A stretch of DNA of 64,000 nt from Incurvaria masculella (taxonomy: Eukaryota; Arthropoda; Insecta; Lepidoptera; Incurvariidae). Shown here one piece after another: positions 45,746 through 56,279 of the stretch. The first letter of the stretch is position 1. Every line of letters starts with the position of its first letter. The notes beneath the pieces were generated by a model. That model had not been told where the DNA came from. It saw only the letters and a list, made by a program, of their open reading frames with translations, and ran no database searches. The stretch spans positions 19,176,001 to 19,240,000 of the forward strand of contig OX335649.1 in the NCBI GenBank assembly GCA_946894095.1. Direction: 5' to 3'. Both the position numbers and the translations under genes were made by a program.

Positions 45746-46209
45746 GTGGTGACCCCGACGTGATTCAGCAACAACAACCACGCCTCCTCTAGTCACAACA
45801 AGGTATACTTCAGCAGTCACGACAGTTGCTACCGGCCTCCCACCAGCGGGTCTCACCGGTAGTAACTCAAGCATGTCGTCATCCAGCATCACTCCAACCC
45901 AGCAGAAGAAAATCAGCACCATCGTCCTAAGTAGGTGTATCGATACGCCAACTAGGACGCCGGTAACATCATCACCTCCAGCAGCCGTCGCCCAGCATCA
46001 CGACCGACTCACCGCGTCGCACTGGGCACCTCCGGCAGCCGTCACCCAGCATCACGACCGACTCACCGCGTCGCACTGGGCACCTCCGGCGCTCCGTCAT
46101 CCAGCACCACGACCAACTCACCGCGTCACACTGGACACTGACGACCAGCACCGAAACCAGCAGCAACATCGTCTTCATGGCAACTTGCCATTCGACTGGG
46201 GGAAAGTGA
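45746..46209 (+). mobile_element. Mini-LTR retrotransposon, internal region 2
   Basis: Copy of 45041-45504 with the same primer-binding site, the same 113-codon frame (45873-46214) and the same polypurine tract before LTR 3. The encoded peptides of the two copies are identical, so the duplication is recent. Confidence 0.9.
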
Positions 46210-46450
46210 TGTAGCGACCTAGCGCCCTCTACTGAGAGCTGCTAGTTTCGCATGCCACAAATGCAACCAACAGATGCAATAGAAGCTAGTTAACATGGCG
46301 GGCGCTAGATGGCTACCAGCCAGACACTATATCGCACTAACGAAGTTTCCCAGCGAGATAACACATATACAACATTCAAATCACGACTAGAGGAGAGCAG
46401 CTGCGCAGCCGTGGGTCTCAAGACCTGACCCACCTTTTCATCTCTCCACA
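46210..46450 (+). mobile_element. Mini-LTR retrotransposon, LTR 3
   Basis: Third LTR, ending CTCTCCACA at 46450, followed by the duplicated target ATGG. Confidence 0.9.
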
Positions 46451-46517
46451 ATGGTTTTAAAATTTTGTTAAAATATGACATTATACGATCTGCATATTAT
46501 ACGTTATGCCGTTCCCC

Positions 46518-46545
46518 CAACATATGACTACCTAGTCATATGTTG
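46518..46545. repeat. Short palindrome next to the foldback end
   Basis: CAACATATGACTA and TAGTCATATGTTG are exact reverse complements separated by CC. CAACATATG also precedes the foldback copy A at 6069. Confidence 0.8.
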
Positions 46546-47026
46546 ACGTCGTGAAAATGTCTTGTGTGTACGATGGCTTACAAGCTAAAATTCAAAGCCA
46601 AGCACCTTTTGCTTTTTCGTTCCTTGCTCGGCCCACTCTTGAAATTTAAGTAGAAGCAGCATGCAAAATACGTGGGAAAAGACAACCGAAAAGAAAAAAT
46701 ATGACAAAACACCCAATGAAGAAAGGAATGACTGCAAGTGGTAAGTTTAGGGTCAACACATTTCTCGTCCTCATTGATAGACTCGTATCTGAATAGGAAA
46801 AACGGCAGTAGGCCTGCAAAAATTACAATCAAAAGTTTTAATTTTTGACCCACATGAGTGAATCGTCATCATCGACCTTTACGGAAAAAGCTCTTTTTTG
46901 GAAGAAATGTATGCTAATTATTTAGAGACCGACTAAGTTTCGTAATAAAAGGAGTAATTCTCCTACACTGTGTTAGTAGGAGGCATTCATTACGGGAGGA
47001 GGAACTGTAGGAGAATTCCAAATTAT
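46546..47026. other. No gene seen
   Basis: A 91-codon minus frame at 46578-46853 is hydrophobic and Cys/Phe rich but matches no family and has no splice context. AGGAGTAATTCTCCTACACTG and GTAGGAGAATTCC near 46950-47015 form an imperfect inverted repeat. Confidence 0.4.
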
Positions 47027-47185
47027 GGGTATACAGCCGGTGGCGAAATTGGTAGACGCAATACCCGCGAATGGTGTGTTTTGCTGGTTCGGGTCCAGCA
47101 TTGCAGTATATTCGTAAAGTAGTTCTTTTTACTGGACTCTTTCTTCAACTAATGTGTCCTTGCTTCATGGTCGATTATGAATATA
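47027..47185 (+). repeat. Right half of the tRNA-like foldback element
   Basis: GGGTATACAGCCGGTGGCG, AAATTGGTAGACGCAATACC, TTTTGCTGGTTCGGGTCCAG, then GTCCTTGCTTCATGGTCGAT. It equals the right arm of 63601-63914 but lacks a left arm. The tRNA-like fold is kept in the D, anticodon and T arms, while the acceptor stem is poorer. Confidence 0.75.
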
Positions 47186-48085
47186 AGTATTGTTTTTCAG
47201 CTGTAAGTAAGCGCAATATAATTGTTTTTATTATGTTTATCGAATGTACATTATTGTGTAAATAGTATTAAGGCATACCTTACTTTGCTTTATTTTTCGT
47301 ACATGATTGAGCTTTCCTAATGAAAGAAATTGACTGAAAAACTACTTCTTCTGCAATCTATCTAGCAACAGACACATCGATCTCTTAGTTCACAATCATA
47401 CTATTTACGGGAGAGAGGTTGTGTAATAAAAACGAATCATCACATATCATAAAATGACAAGTTCATTGTCAAATACATTGTTATTTATATGATTGTGAAC
47501 TAAGGACTCTTAATTATTCTGTGGCTAGGGTATAGATTTGTAGAGGTCTGTAGGGGCGGCAAAATGTTATTAGCCTACTGGCGGCAAATGTGTAAGTCCG
47601 TCACTGCCGTGGGTTGTCTCTTGTGCGTTATGATAAGCGTTCTTGTCCTTTATTCCTTTCAGCGTTTACAGTTCATATTGTAGTCCAAAATAATAAAAGT
47701 GCGAGTTAACTCCAAAGTCCCAAAGCTTCAATGAGTGATCACGACAGGGAGGGACCTTAAATCATTTAGAGGTAACTAGCGGCGGTACCCGGCTCCGCTC
47801 GGGTCCATGTCCTTTTGGACTGATGTCGAGCTGAATTATTTCCTAGATAAAAAGTAGGTAGCCCAAAAGGCTGGTCATAAAGGCTGGTCAATAAATATGT
47901 TATTTATCTACTACTTTTTAATCATAACGGGTGGAGCCGATATGCATTAATTAAATAAGAAATATTCTAACATTCCCATTTATAATACATAGGGCGCACT
48001 ATAAGTTTCACTATAAGTTTTCGGAACTGGCCACTTAGCTAAATAATATCTTAAAAGTAATTAAGTAATTTGGTATTATAACTCA
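47186..48085. other. No gene; possible Helitron end
   Basis: At about 47773-47805, AACTAGCGGCGGTACCCGGC and TCCGCTCGGGT read in reverse as a hairpin (ACCCG...CGGGT) followed by CTAGTT, the shape of a Helitron 3' end on the minus strand. Near 47385 and 47490 a GTTCACAATCATA block occurs in both orientations as a loose inverted repeat. Confidence 0.4.
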
Positions 48086-48210
48086 TAGGGCCGTGTGCAC
48101 GAAAGGGAAAAAAATCTCAATCATCCTCAGCTTAAACACGTCACTTTGTATGGACAGTATGGAAGGAACTCTATGCTGTTCACTGAAAGTGACGTGTTTG
48201 AACATTGATT
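48086..48210 (+). repeat. MITE, GGCCGAGTGCACGAAAG family
   Basis: AGGGCCGTGTGCACGAAAGG, TTAAACACGTCACTTTGTAT, GGACAGTATGGAAGGAACTC and CACTGAAAGTGACGTGTTTG. Confidence 0.75.
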
Positions 48211-48450
48211 AACTCATCCCTCTCGGTCTGCAATCGGTTCTTAGGCTATTTTAACTTGTTTGTTTTGTCTTACTGTGACTTGTTTTTGCATTGTGGCGTC
48301 ATTTAAAAAAAAATGCGTGTCTATATATATCACCATCATGGTATTAACTTATGAAAATGTTCATAGCATTATTTTATACGATTTTAAGTGTAATTTGACG
48401 GCTCAGCAAATCCTTGCTCGGAATCAAACTGCTTTTGACGATGAGACACC

Positions 48451-48674
48451 ATGAAAGGGGACTATCGCGTCAATCTTGTGACTAATTTCGTGATGTCAGC
48501 CTTATACAACAAAAACGTAAATGATGTGCGCCGTAAAATGAAACAGACAGGCATGCAGACTGTTGCTTTGGGGACTGTGAATAGTGATTTGTATAACACC
48601 ATCTGTTTGCTGGAAGTAAATGACGAACTTTGTAAAAATAACAGTAAACGCAGCATATTTTTTTATTTTATTTC
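48451..48674 (+). other. Unrecognised 90-codon frame
   Basis: A frame opens at ATG 48451 (MKGDYRVNLVTNFVMSALYN) and runs toward the SINE at 48675, where its last codons overlap repeat sequence. No family is recognised, the upstream frame at 48260 is in a different phase, and no splice sites stand out. It could be a decayed mobile-element frame. Confidence 0.2.
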
Positions 48675-48900
48675 TTACTTACGTACTTCCACGTTAAAAT
48701 GGATCCAAAACACGACAATTTTCATGCCCCGATGATGCATTCCTTCTATGCGATGGTACCTATGTATCATACCAGGCGGAATGAACCCTACGAATGGTGT
48801 ACAAAAGTTTTACGTGGCATACAAACCACAGCCAGCCTCAACATCGAACACGGTCACCCATCCGTAACTTGAGCGCACTCAGAGACGCCAAACGTAGATT
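48675..48900 (-). repeat. Degenerate 5S-headed SINE
   Basis: AATGGATCCAAAACACGACA, GCGATGGTACCTATG, GGCGGAATGAACCCTACG and CACAGCCAGCCTCAACATCG, then ACGGTCACCCATCCGTAAC. It has the same order as 61344-61735, with a strongly decayed 5S-like head. Confidence 0.6.
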
Positions 48901-48935
48901 CAATTCGCATATAAATCGGGTGAGTGGTTCGCAAG

Positions 48936-49340
48936 TTTTTTTTTTATGCTACCTGACATGGATGGCTAGTATCACACAACTACGGTTATGATATCAGCCC
49001 ACAATACACCACATTCCCGAAGGAATTTGGTGCCATGCCAGGACCTTCCCTTTATGAGCACGGCTACATTGAACTGGATGGAAAACATGGACAATTTTTT
49101 ATTCCAGCTTCGACCATCTTTTCATCCAATGCGATGGTACCGGGCGGGGTTAAACCCTACCACCTAGTAGGTGAAGGGACCTACAGTTTTACATGGATTC
49201 CGAACCATGGAGCAGCTCGCATCCGTGACGAAAATGCACTTATCGAACTCGGAAAGAGAAAGACAGTGGTGCAAGTCGGTATTGAACCCAGGCCTCTGGT
49301 ACGCTAGGCCAGTCCCCGCGCCACTAGGCTACGAGCCGCT
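48936..49340 (-). repeat. tRNA-headed SINE, complete
   Basis: Read in reverse: head AGCGGCTCGTAGCCTAGTGG (A box), CCAGAGGCCTGGGTTCAATA with a B box GGTTCAATACC, the linker GATAAGTGCATTTTCGTCAC, then the common SINE body (AAACTGTAGGTCCC, GGTAGGGTTTAACCCCGCC, TCCAGTTCAATGTAGCCG, TGCTCATAAAGGGAAGG, AATTCCTTCGGGAATGTG) and an A tail (T run 48936-48945). Confidence 0.9.
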
Positions 49341-50204
49341 TAAGTTATAAGCATTTCACCCCACTGCTCACCGCTCCGGTAATTTAGAGTGATTTCATGT
49401 AGCTTTTAAGTTGTGAGCAGAATCAGGCTAGACGTGGAAACCAAAAGGTCTACATCGGGTCTTAATTTATAAGCATTTCAAACCACTGCTTATTTGCACA
49501 CCCCTCTCATAATTTTGCCTGATGCTAATTAGTCCTAAAATTGCGGGAATAATAAACCCATGCGATACAAATTAGGTACAATTAGGGAGTCTCGAAAGAA
49601 GATACATAAATGCAATCAGCGATAGCGCCATTTCTTGACCAAAAACATATGAACTATTAATAAAAAAACAGGTGCGTTTTCATTTACCTAGTTTGAATAA
49701 ATTATGGGTTACCCATACAAATTTTCATACGTTTCATGATCTTCTTTAAAACAAAAGATAGTTCCCCATGCCTTATTTAATGCTGTTCTGGCCTATAGAA
49801 AGTTATTGTACAGAGAAAGCAAAGAATATAAATATAAAGTTATATAATGCTATAGTAAATAGTTGCGGCGAAAATATTTGCAGAATTTCGGTCTTTGAAA
49901 ATATTTAATTTCACAGCGCCATCTATCGCGCTATGATCTTCTAATCGCTAATCACACGTGGCGCCAACTCTAACCGGATGGAAGTTATTCTTTTCTATGA
50001 GAGTACACGTGGCGCCATCTCTACTCAGATGTTTAGCTAGTTTGCAAATTTTGCTTCCTTTTCTTCAAATATGATTTATTTTTTAAACGGATGTGTGTGT
50101 AATACTTTTTGATATTTGGTTTTCTCTTTTTTTTTGTATTGTGTTCCTTTTTTTTTTCTCTTTTTTAATATTTCGACAGGATTCGAAGGATTTGGTTTTT
50201 ATTT
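49341..50204. other. No gene seen
   Basis: A direct repeat AAGTTATAAGCATTTCA with CCACTGCT occurs at about 49343 and 49464 in diverged form. A second pair, ACACGTGGCGCCA with ACTC or TCTC, lies at about 49954 and 50004. These may be edges of an unidentified element. Confidence 0.4.
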
Positions 50205-50390
50205 TATTGTTTTAGGGACCAGACGTAAATCAGCGTTGCTGCTCACTAAGTGAAATGCAATTTATGCTGATATGGTCCCTGTTCTTCATAACTACTTACT
50301 AACTCATTGTGTTACTTTTATGTTATAAATCTCACTGTGTATATGATGAATAAATGATTTTTTATTTGATTTGATAGTGAAAGCCGAGAT
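50205..50390 (+). repeat. Probable LINE 3' end
   Basis: GGGACCAGACGTAAATCAGC, GTTGCTGCTCACTAAGTGAA, GCTGATATGGTCCCTGTTC and a terminal ATGATGAATAAATGATTTTT with TTTGATTTGATAG resemble a LINE 3' UTR with a polyadenylation signal and simple-repeat tail. No coding part is present. Confidence 0.45.
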
Positions 50391-51334
50391 ATTTATAGAT
50401 ATGTGTATATCTATGAAGTCTAATCTATGCTATAATTATATGCGAGACCCCATAAACAATAAAATGTTAAAAACGGAAAAAAAATTGAGGCTATCAGGAT
50501 TCGAAACTATACCCTCCCGAACAAAATACGTATAGAAGAGTCAGTATTTCGCCCTGCGCCATCCGCTCTCTGACATTCAGTGCGAAAATAGTGAATCGTT
50601 TCTATTTTAGAGAGAGCGGTCAAAATGACGCCGCAAGTCACGCCACCATACGCAACCGAATCGTATTAATTTTGTTTGAGAGTAATTTCATTGATATTGC
50701 TCAGCCCTTAGGATATTTAGCGTGATGGTATGTACCTTAAAGCGTGCTCCGCGATGTTCTCTTGAAATTGGTTTAAATCGCATCTTGATCTGTTTTGTGG
50801 TTACGGAGATTATCTCTCGCATGTGGACAGACGTTCCCTTTTATATAAGTAGAGATTCCTTAAATTTTTGTTCAGCTATGAGGTTATTTGGTTCTTTTCT
50901 AGCAAGTAAATGGAGTTTATCACGTTTGATCATGCATTTTACTAGACTAATTGTAATGATATGTTCAAAGAAAAATAAGAATTACTATTTAAAGTTTAAG
51001 GTAATGTAAATTATGTCCATCCTGCTAAACTAGCTTAGCGTAAAATCACACCACTGCCACTTGATTAGAAAGAAGTTAGACGGCTGGATACTAATACGTA
51101 ATGTACAAGTAACTATGACGCAAATTTAATATCGCAAGCTTTCTTGCAAATTTGCTCTAACCCCGATACCGAGATATCCCCACTACATAAGATCATCAAG
51201 TCAGTGTGGACGACCTCAATAATCGGATTCCAGTACAGTTGGCTATTAGGTAAATATGTAAATTAATTGAAATGTAACGTATCGAGAGATCGAAATGAAC
51301 GAAGAATTATAATTAAATATTGAGAATTTAATAC
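50391..51334. other. No gene seen
   Basis: A 95-codon + frame at 50722-51009 is rich in L, I, S and K and unrecognised. GCGCCATCCGCTCTCTGACA near 50557 and AGAGAGCGGTCAAAATGACG near 50612 are a loose inverted pair. Confidence 0.4.
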
Positions 51335-51705
51335 ATGTCGTAGTGCTGCCTGGGGAGAAAGATCTCCGGTGTAAAGACCACAGGTTCAAATCCCAAGGAT
51401 TACAACTCTTTACTCATAACCCAGATTAAAATGTGGATTTAGTTGAGAATGCGGAGTGGCCCATGGTTTGGAACCCATTTATACCATAGATGACTAGGCC
51501 TCCATTCCATCTCTTTGGATGAAAGATGACGGAAAAAAAGATACGTATTTAACATGAAGTTCAATGTAGCCGTGTTTAAGGGAAAGGCCCTGCTATAGCA
51601 TTCAATTTCTTCGGGAATGCGATATTTTGGGCCAATATCATGACATTAGTTGTGGTATTAGCCATCCTTGTTGAGTTCCATGACATATGCATAAAAAATC
51701 ATTGA
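51335..51705 (+). repeat. Diverged tRNA-headed SINE
   Basis: GTCGTAGTGCTGCCTGGGG and a B box GGTTCAAATCC (about 51383), then TGGCCCATGGTTTGGAACCC, AGTTCAATGTAGCCGTGTTT, AATTTCTTCGGGAATGCG and TGTGGTATTAGCCATCC, in SINE order with many substitutions. Confidence 0.65.
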
Positions 51706-51754
51706 TATTTTTGAGTTAAGGTTATAAACGAATTAACTTAACGTCTTGTTTTCT

Positions 51755-52075
51755 GTATTGTTTGCTGATACGCCAAAGCACCAAGGTCACTGACGTTATG
51801 CATAGGGTTGCTAAACTCAAGTGGCAATGGGCAGGTCACGTATGTCGCAAAGATGACCACAGATGGAGCACTGAACTCTTAATGTGGAGACCCTACACAG
51901 GGAAAAGAAGCGTCGGCAAACCGCCAGCACGTTGGTCAGACGATATACGTCAGACAGCAGGTGACAACTGGCGAAGAAAAACAGGAGACCGCACAACTTG
52001 GCGAAGTCTGGGGGAGGCCTACGTCCAGCAGTGGACAACAAAAGGCTGAAGAAGAAGAAGAAGATTGTTTTCTTC
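51755..52075 (+). pseudogene. RTE-type LINE, C-terminal end
   Basis: The frame reads TKVTDVMHRVAKLKWQWAGH, GKRSVGKPPARWSDDIRQTA, then RTTWRSLGEAYVQQWTT and a stop. This is the well-known last part of the reverse-transcriptase ORF of RTE-clade LINEs (KWxWAGH, VGxPxxRW, EAYVQQW). It is followed by GAAGAAGAAGAAGAAG, a simple-repeat tail typical of the clade. About 95 codons remain; the endonuclease and RT core are absent. It is a 5'-truncated, dead copy. Confidence 0.9.
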
Positions 52076-53576
52076 TGAGGTAAACCAGTTTCGAATTGAG
52101 ATCGAGCTCGAATCTTAGATGAAAATTTCATCTAAGGCTCGAATCAACATTTGGAATAGCCTCAATAACTCAACTGTCTTCGTCTCGCGGTACGCTTTTG
52201 GGTTTGTTTATTTGCAAACTGAATTGTGTTTAAACAAACGTGTTGGGTGGTTGCCGTGGTGTAAATTGAATATCTAAAACAAAAAAAAACGGACTTGTCA
52301 TATAAAATTAGCTGTGCGATATTAAAAAGTTAACGTAAGTAGATCCGTCTAATTTCTACTAGTATACTTTAGTAATATAATTAATGATAAAATGAACACT
52401 TGTGCTTTCACATAAAACATAAAATGAATAGCACTTTTAACATTTAATATTTTCTAATAATTCATATTTTTTTAAATCATAGGTATCTTATTGCTTCTAA
52501 AGGTAATAACAATTATATATTTTTTTTAATTGTCTTTAATTCATCAGGTAATTAATTAATTTTGACATAGTTTCTATGTTTTTATTTTTATTTCGTGATT
52601 CAAGCAATAAAGTTTTACCCGGATGCATTTATTTGTACAAAAATAACCATTGTAATTAAAAAATAAGACATGTTTTATATGACTGATTTTATTTGCCTCT
52701 CTACTTAAAATATTTTGATGTCAATCAAGTCTTAATTCACTTTAATGTTTGTCATCGACAATTTTGCTAAGGTATCTTGCACAATACCGTAAACATAACC
52801 GCATGAGAAATTATTAATACCGTCTAATTAAACCTAATGTTTGCATGAATAACTCTTAAAACATCTTAACTAGTGGCCCATACATTACTATTACAGTGGC
52901 AAACATACAATGTTATTATTATATTAAATATGATTTCAGTTTAATAGTAGGTTAACACTTTCTAAGATGTAACTAAATCCATATATTTAGTAAATTATTG
53001 CAATAACTAAGTACATTATGGCTCTATCACCATGCATGACATGGATATTAATGTGCATATAATTTTAATCAATGAATTAAATTTGACGATACCCTTTGGG
53101 TACGGAACCCTAATAACCCCAATTTCGATGCATTCTAGGCTACTCAGAAGTGGAATTCATAACAAACAAGTAAATAAAATATATTACATTTGACAACGTT
53201 CACCATGCCATTTATAGATAAAATTATTAGTCATTCCAACAACACTGAAATAATTCGTATTGCTTTCTTTGGATTTAAAAAAATGTTATAGCGTCGCCCG
53301 AAGCACCCCAAAATTATGGAATATCCATAACTAAGTCTTGAATAAAACTAGCCATAGTATGCATTAACCTAATAGATAAATAATTTCAGATAGATAATTG
53401 CACCAGCCAGAAGGTAGATGTTATTATAACACTTCTGATTGGCGCAAAATCTATTGATCCAACTTTATCACACTTTAACGCGGAAGTTCCAACCCCTGGA
53501 ACGTTCCTGGACGTTCTATCGTCAAAATAGTTTTTCAGTTCATATCTTCTACTTTTATTATTTGGATTTATTTATT
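52076..53576. other. AT-rich upstream region, no gene
   Basis: Very AT-rich between 52280 and 53000. At 53090-53113, CCCTTTGGGTACGGAACCCT is a fragment of the GGGTTCCGTACC repeat. No promoter motif for the P450 could be named, although it should lie in this region or further upstream. Confidence 0.5.
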
Positions 53577-53620
53577 GAAGAGGCGTTTGTCCAGCAGTGG
53601 ACGCTAACTGACTGACTGAC
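53577..53620 (+). repeat. RTE LINE 3' tip
   Basis: AGAGGCGTTTGTCCAGCAG and TGGACGCTAACTGACTGACT encode the end of an EAFVQQW-type C-terminus followed by a GACT simple repeat. It is a very short 3' fragment about 130 bp upstream of the P450 start codon. Confidence 0.7.
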
Positions 53621-53752
53621 TATATGTCGGAAATTGCAAATATTTAATTACTACTGTAGTATTTTGTATAACCAGCACTGGGTTGACTTTGAGCAACAAT
53701 TTTTGAGATGGGAAAATTATTTTATTCCATCTAAAGTTTCATTGTTTCAGCG

Positions 53753-53915
53753 ATGTCACTGTTTCTGGTGTACGTAATAGTAGCGGTGCTGGGGTACTGT
53801 GCGTGGCTCCGCTGGCGCCGCATGGCTCCACTGCTGGCCGCCGCCGCCAAGTGTCCCGGTCCGCCGGCGCTGCCTCTCATCGGCAATGGTATAATGTTTC
53901 TTGGAGACACCGACA
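53753..53915 (+). CDS. P450 coding exon 1
   Basis: Starts at ATG 53753 with MSLFLVYVIVAVLGYCAWLR (signal anchor) and ends GDTD plus one base at GACA|gtgagt, phase 1. ATTGTTTCAG ends at 53750, two bases before the ATG. This is a strong acceptor and suggests an untranslated first exon further upstream. Composition is GC-rich compared with the introns. Confidence 0.9.
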
Positions 53916-53960
53916 GTGAGTATTGATGTATATCGCTGGTCTTTGTGTATCTGCCTTTGT

Positions 53961-54095
53961 CATGCTGCGCGTGATTCCGCTGGTGGTGCATGGCTCCACT
54001 GCTGGCCGCCGCTGACTTGGTCTTGATCTCGGTCTGCCGGCACTGCCTCTCATCGGCAACGCTATAATTTTCCTTGGAACCACCGATTCTGCCTG
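53961..54095 (+). pseudogene. Decayed duplicate of P450 exon 1
   Basis: TGGCTCCACTGCTGGCCGCC, CACTGCCTCTCATCGGCAAC and TATAATTTTCCTTGGAACCA repeat the exon 1 text 45 bp downstream of exon 1. Small deletions and substitutions shift the frame and the donor site is lost (ACCGATTCTG). The copy aligns from about the TGTGCGTGG region to the exon end, without the ATG and anchor. Confidence 0.85.
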
Positions 54096-54520
54096 ATCCT
54101 CCAACTATCGACCTGAAACGACTGCAGTGGAATCTTACAAAACCAGCTACTAATTATCGTATTGCAGGATCGTTAATGGTCACAAGTGGTTTGAAGCCGA
54201 GCGGCTGAAATTACACTAAACATTGTAGAAAACCATCCTACGTATATGTTCACGAGTTAAATTGTTATGTATCAACAAGCAGTTTTTTTTAAATGATGCC
54301 ACAATGAAAAACTAAATAACATACGAAACAAACTTCATTCTTCTATCAAAGAATTTCCTTTTCAAAAACCCTTTTGAATCTCGTTTTTATAAGTGGCCAG
54401 TTTCATTAACAGTTATAGATACACTTTTCATCTGTAGTCTAGTTTAAGTCTAGTTTAAGCTAATTATTCGAATCAAAATTCTTCTTCTTTAAAGCTATTT
54501 CGACTATCAAGGTTGGGACT

Positions 54521-54640
54521 AAGGCTGAGATAAATAGTCGCAACTGAAACTAAGACTAACGAAAAGAAGTACTTTGTGACGTCACTTTGCATTTCTTTGA
54601 CATTTCGGCCATACAAAATTACGACTATTTATCTCAGCCT
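54521..54640. mobile_element. MITE, AGGCTGAGATAAATAGTCG family, copy 1
   Basis: Ends AAGGCTGAGATAAATAGTCG and CGACTATTTATCTCAGCCT are inverted repeats. The interior has TTTGTGACGTCACTTTGCAT. It lies in P450 intron 1. Confidence 0.85.
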
Positions 54641-54788
54641 AAGGCTGAGATAATTAGTCGTAACAGCAACGAATGCATAAAAATATGCATGAAATATGGA
54701 CGAAATCTCAAAGTAATGCAAATTGACGTCACAAAGTACTACTTTTCGTTAGTCTTAGTTTCTGTTACGACTATTAATCTCGGCCTAA
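54641..54788. mobile_element. MITE, same family, copy 2
   Basis: Directly abuts copy 1: AAGGCTGAGATAATTAGTCG to CGACTATTAATCTCGGCCT. The interior reads GCAAATTGACGTCACAAAGT and is in inverted orientation relative to copy 1. Confidence 0.85.
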
Positions 54789-54851
54789 GTCTTTTAAATT
54801 TTAATTTACGTTTGAAGTAGGATTATTTCAATGGTCTAAAATTTACTAAAT

Positions 54852-55024
54852 CTGAGGCTGAGATAAATAGTCGTACCGGAAACTAATGCTAACGCAAAGT
54901 AGTACTTTGTGACGTCAATTGGCATTGCTTTGAGATTTCGCCCATACATAATGTGTCAAAGTGACGTCACAAAGTACTACTTTTCGATAGTCTTAGTTTC
55001 TGTTTCGACTATTTATCTCAGCCT
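54852..55024. mobile_element. MITE, same family, copy 3
   Basis: GAGGCTGAGATAAATAGTCG to CGACTATTTATCTCAGCCT. The interior holds two inverted TTTGTGACGTCA-type blocks, so this copy is more fully palindromic than copies 1 and 2. Confidence 0.85.
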
Positions 55025-55229
55025 GAATGTTTGCCTTCGGCTTTGTTTTCTAGGTTTTTGTCGATTCTGAATCTAATTTGCAAGTGTATTAAATTTTATA
55101 TTCATTGTGAATCTATATTGGTTTTCTTTTCACTTGGTGGTAAAATGAAGTTACATTCTATGGAGAAAATATAGTTATAAATCATGTTAGTTATTAAAAG
55201 AGTATGACGAAAAAGTTTTACCCGATTTT

Positions 55230-55450
55230 GTGTACTGACGACCACATTACGAGCCTATGCAATTACGCGAGCCGAGCCAATTATGGAGTAAGTACTCACA
55301 GCGAGCATTTAATTCGGTGAATGATCATTATAACAATGCTTTAAGATGTATATTAGGATTATCGTGGCGGTGTAGCACGTCTGGTATATTCGCTGAAAAC
55401 AGGGTTGATTATGTTTACGCAATCGTGAGAAGACGAGAGCTGCTTTAACA
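55230..55450 (+). pseudogene. LINE reverse-transcriptase tail fragment
   Basis: The frame reads QLWSKYSQRAFNSVNDHYNN, ALRCILGLSWRCSTSGIFAE, NRVDYVYAIVRRREL. This pattern (YNNALRxLLGLPRxCSASGMFAE...AIxRKR) is the region just after the RT core of a jockey/CR1-like LINE family common in moths. It stops at 55446. It lies in P450 intron 1 and is not part of the host gene. Confidence 0.75.
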
Positions 55451-56279
55451 GAACTATGCCATTACTACAAAAAATAAGAAAAGTTTGTATCACAAAAAAT
55501 TTTAAATAATAAATCCGACTAGTGGAAATATTAACAATACTGTCATTCAAATTAGTATTTATTTACTGGTTGATGTTATTGTATAAATAATTATAATTTT
55601 ATTTTTGGGTACGTGCCTGAAAATAAACGATTATTACTTTAATTTTTGTCGAGCTGACGCATGATCTTGAACTTCAGACGCCATTTCGAAAATTAAGCAA
55701 AGTTCGCCTCAAAAAGCTCGAAGTCCCCGACGGAGTGTATCAAATTAAGTTTGTACTAAATTATTCTATAAAATCCTCTGTGCAGAACCGAATGTTTTCT
55801 TTGAGAACAAAACATATGTATTTATTGTCGTCGTGGTATGTCAGTGTTGTTCGTTCAGTAATAAATTCTCGTTTATTCAACATTCACTGTGTCATAATTT
55901 CGGTCAAGCTGTCGAAAGGTTTCGCTCGCTGATTCACGATGATATAATCACGGAGATTTCCGCGGATGTAACGGTTTTTTATAATATTTCGTATAAAGTT
56001 GAAGTAAAATCTTGTTAAAAATCGTAGCCAGTCCCGTAACTCATTAGATCGTACGATAACGATTTATAGGATGAGTCACGTGAAACAAACTTTTACACAT
56101 TAAAAACAAAACCTGTTTTCCTTGCAACTAAAATTGAACATTGAAATACATTTTGCAATAACATATTTTAGCGTAGATTTCGGAGTCCTGCATGGAACCT
56201 TTTTCACTTGATTTTTTTTTTACATTTTACGATTGTCAGAATAAGCACGCAATACGTAAATTCAACTTGACTGTTAAAC
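55451..56279. other. P450 intron 1, remaining part
   Basis: Frames at 55735-55932 and 55833-56018 (ending ITEISADVTVFYNISYKVEV) are not recognised. They could be a further mobile-element remnant. No splice sites support inclusion in the P450. Confidence 0.4.

Larger units (their letters stand above)
44505..46518 (-). mobile_element. ATTATACG foldback element, copy C, split by an LTR insertion
   Basis: The left segment at about 44505-44799 (AATTGAGACGGTCGAAAGTG, GGGCGCTTATCGTATG, several ATTATACGTT repeats) and the right segment 46451-46518 (ATGGTTTTAAAATTTTG, ATTATACGATCTGC, ending GCCGTTCCCCC) match copy B at 12354-12998 in reverse. The mini-LTR element at 44800-46450 sits between them. Confidence 0.8.

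Noticed and set aside
53731..54104. Minus-strand frames over P450 exon 1
   Set aside because: They are antisense to the exon and its decayed copy. The + strand has the anchor, proline hinge and splice sites.
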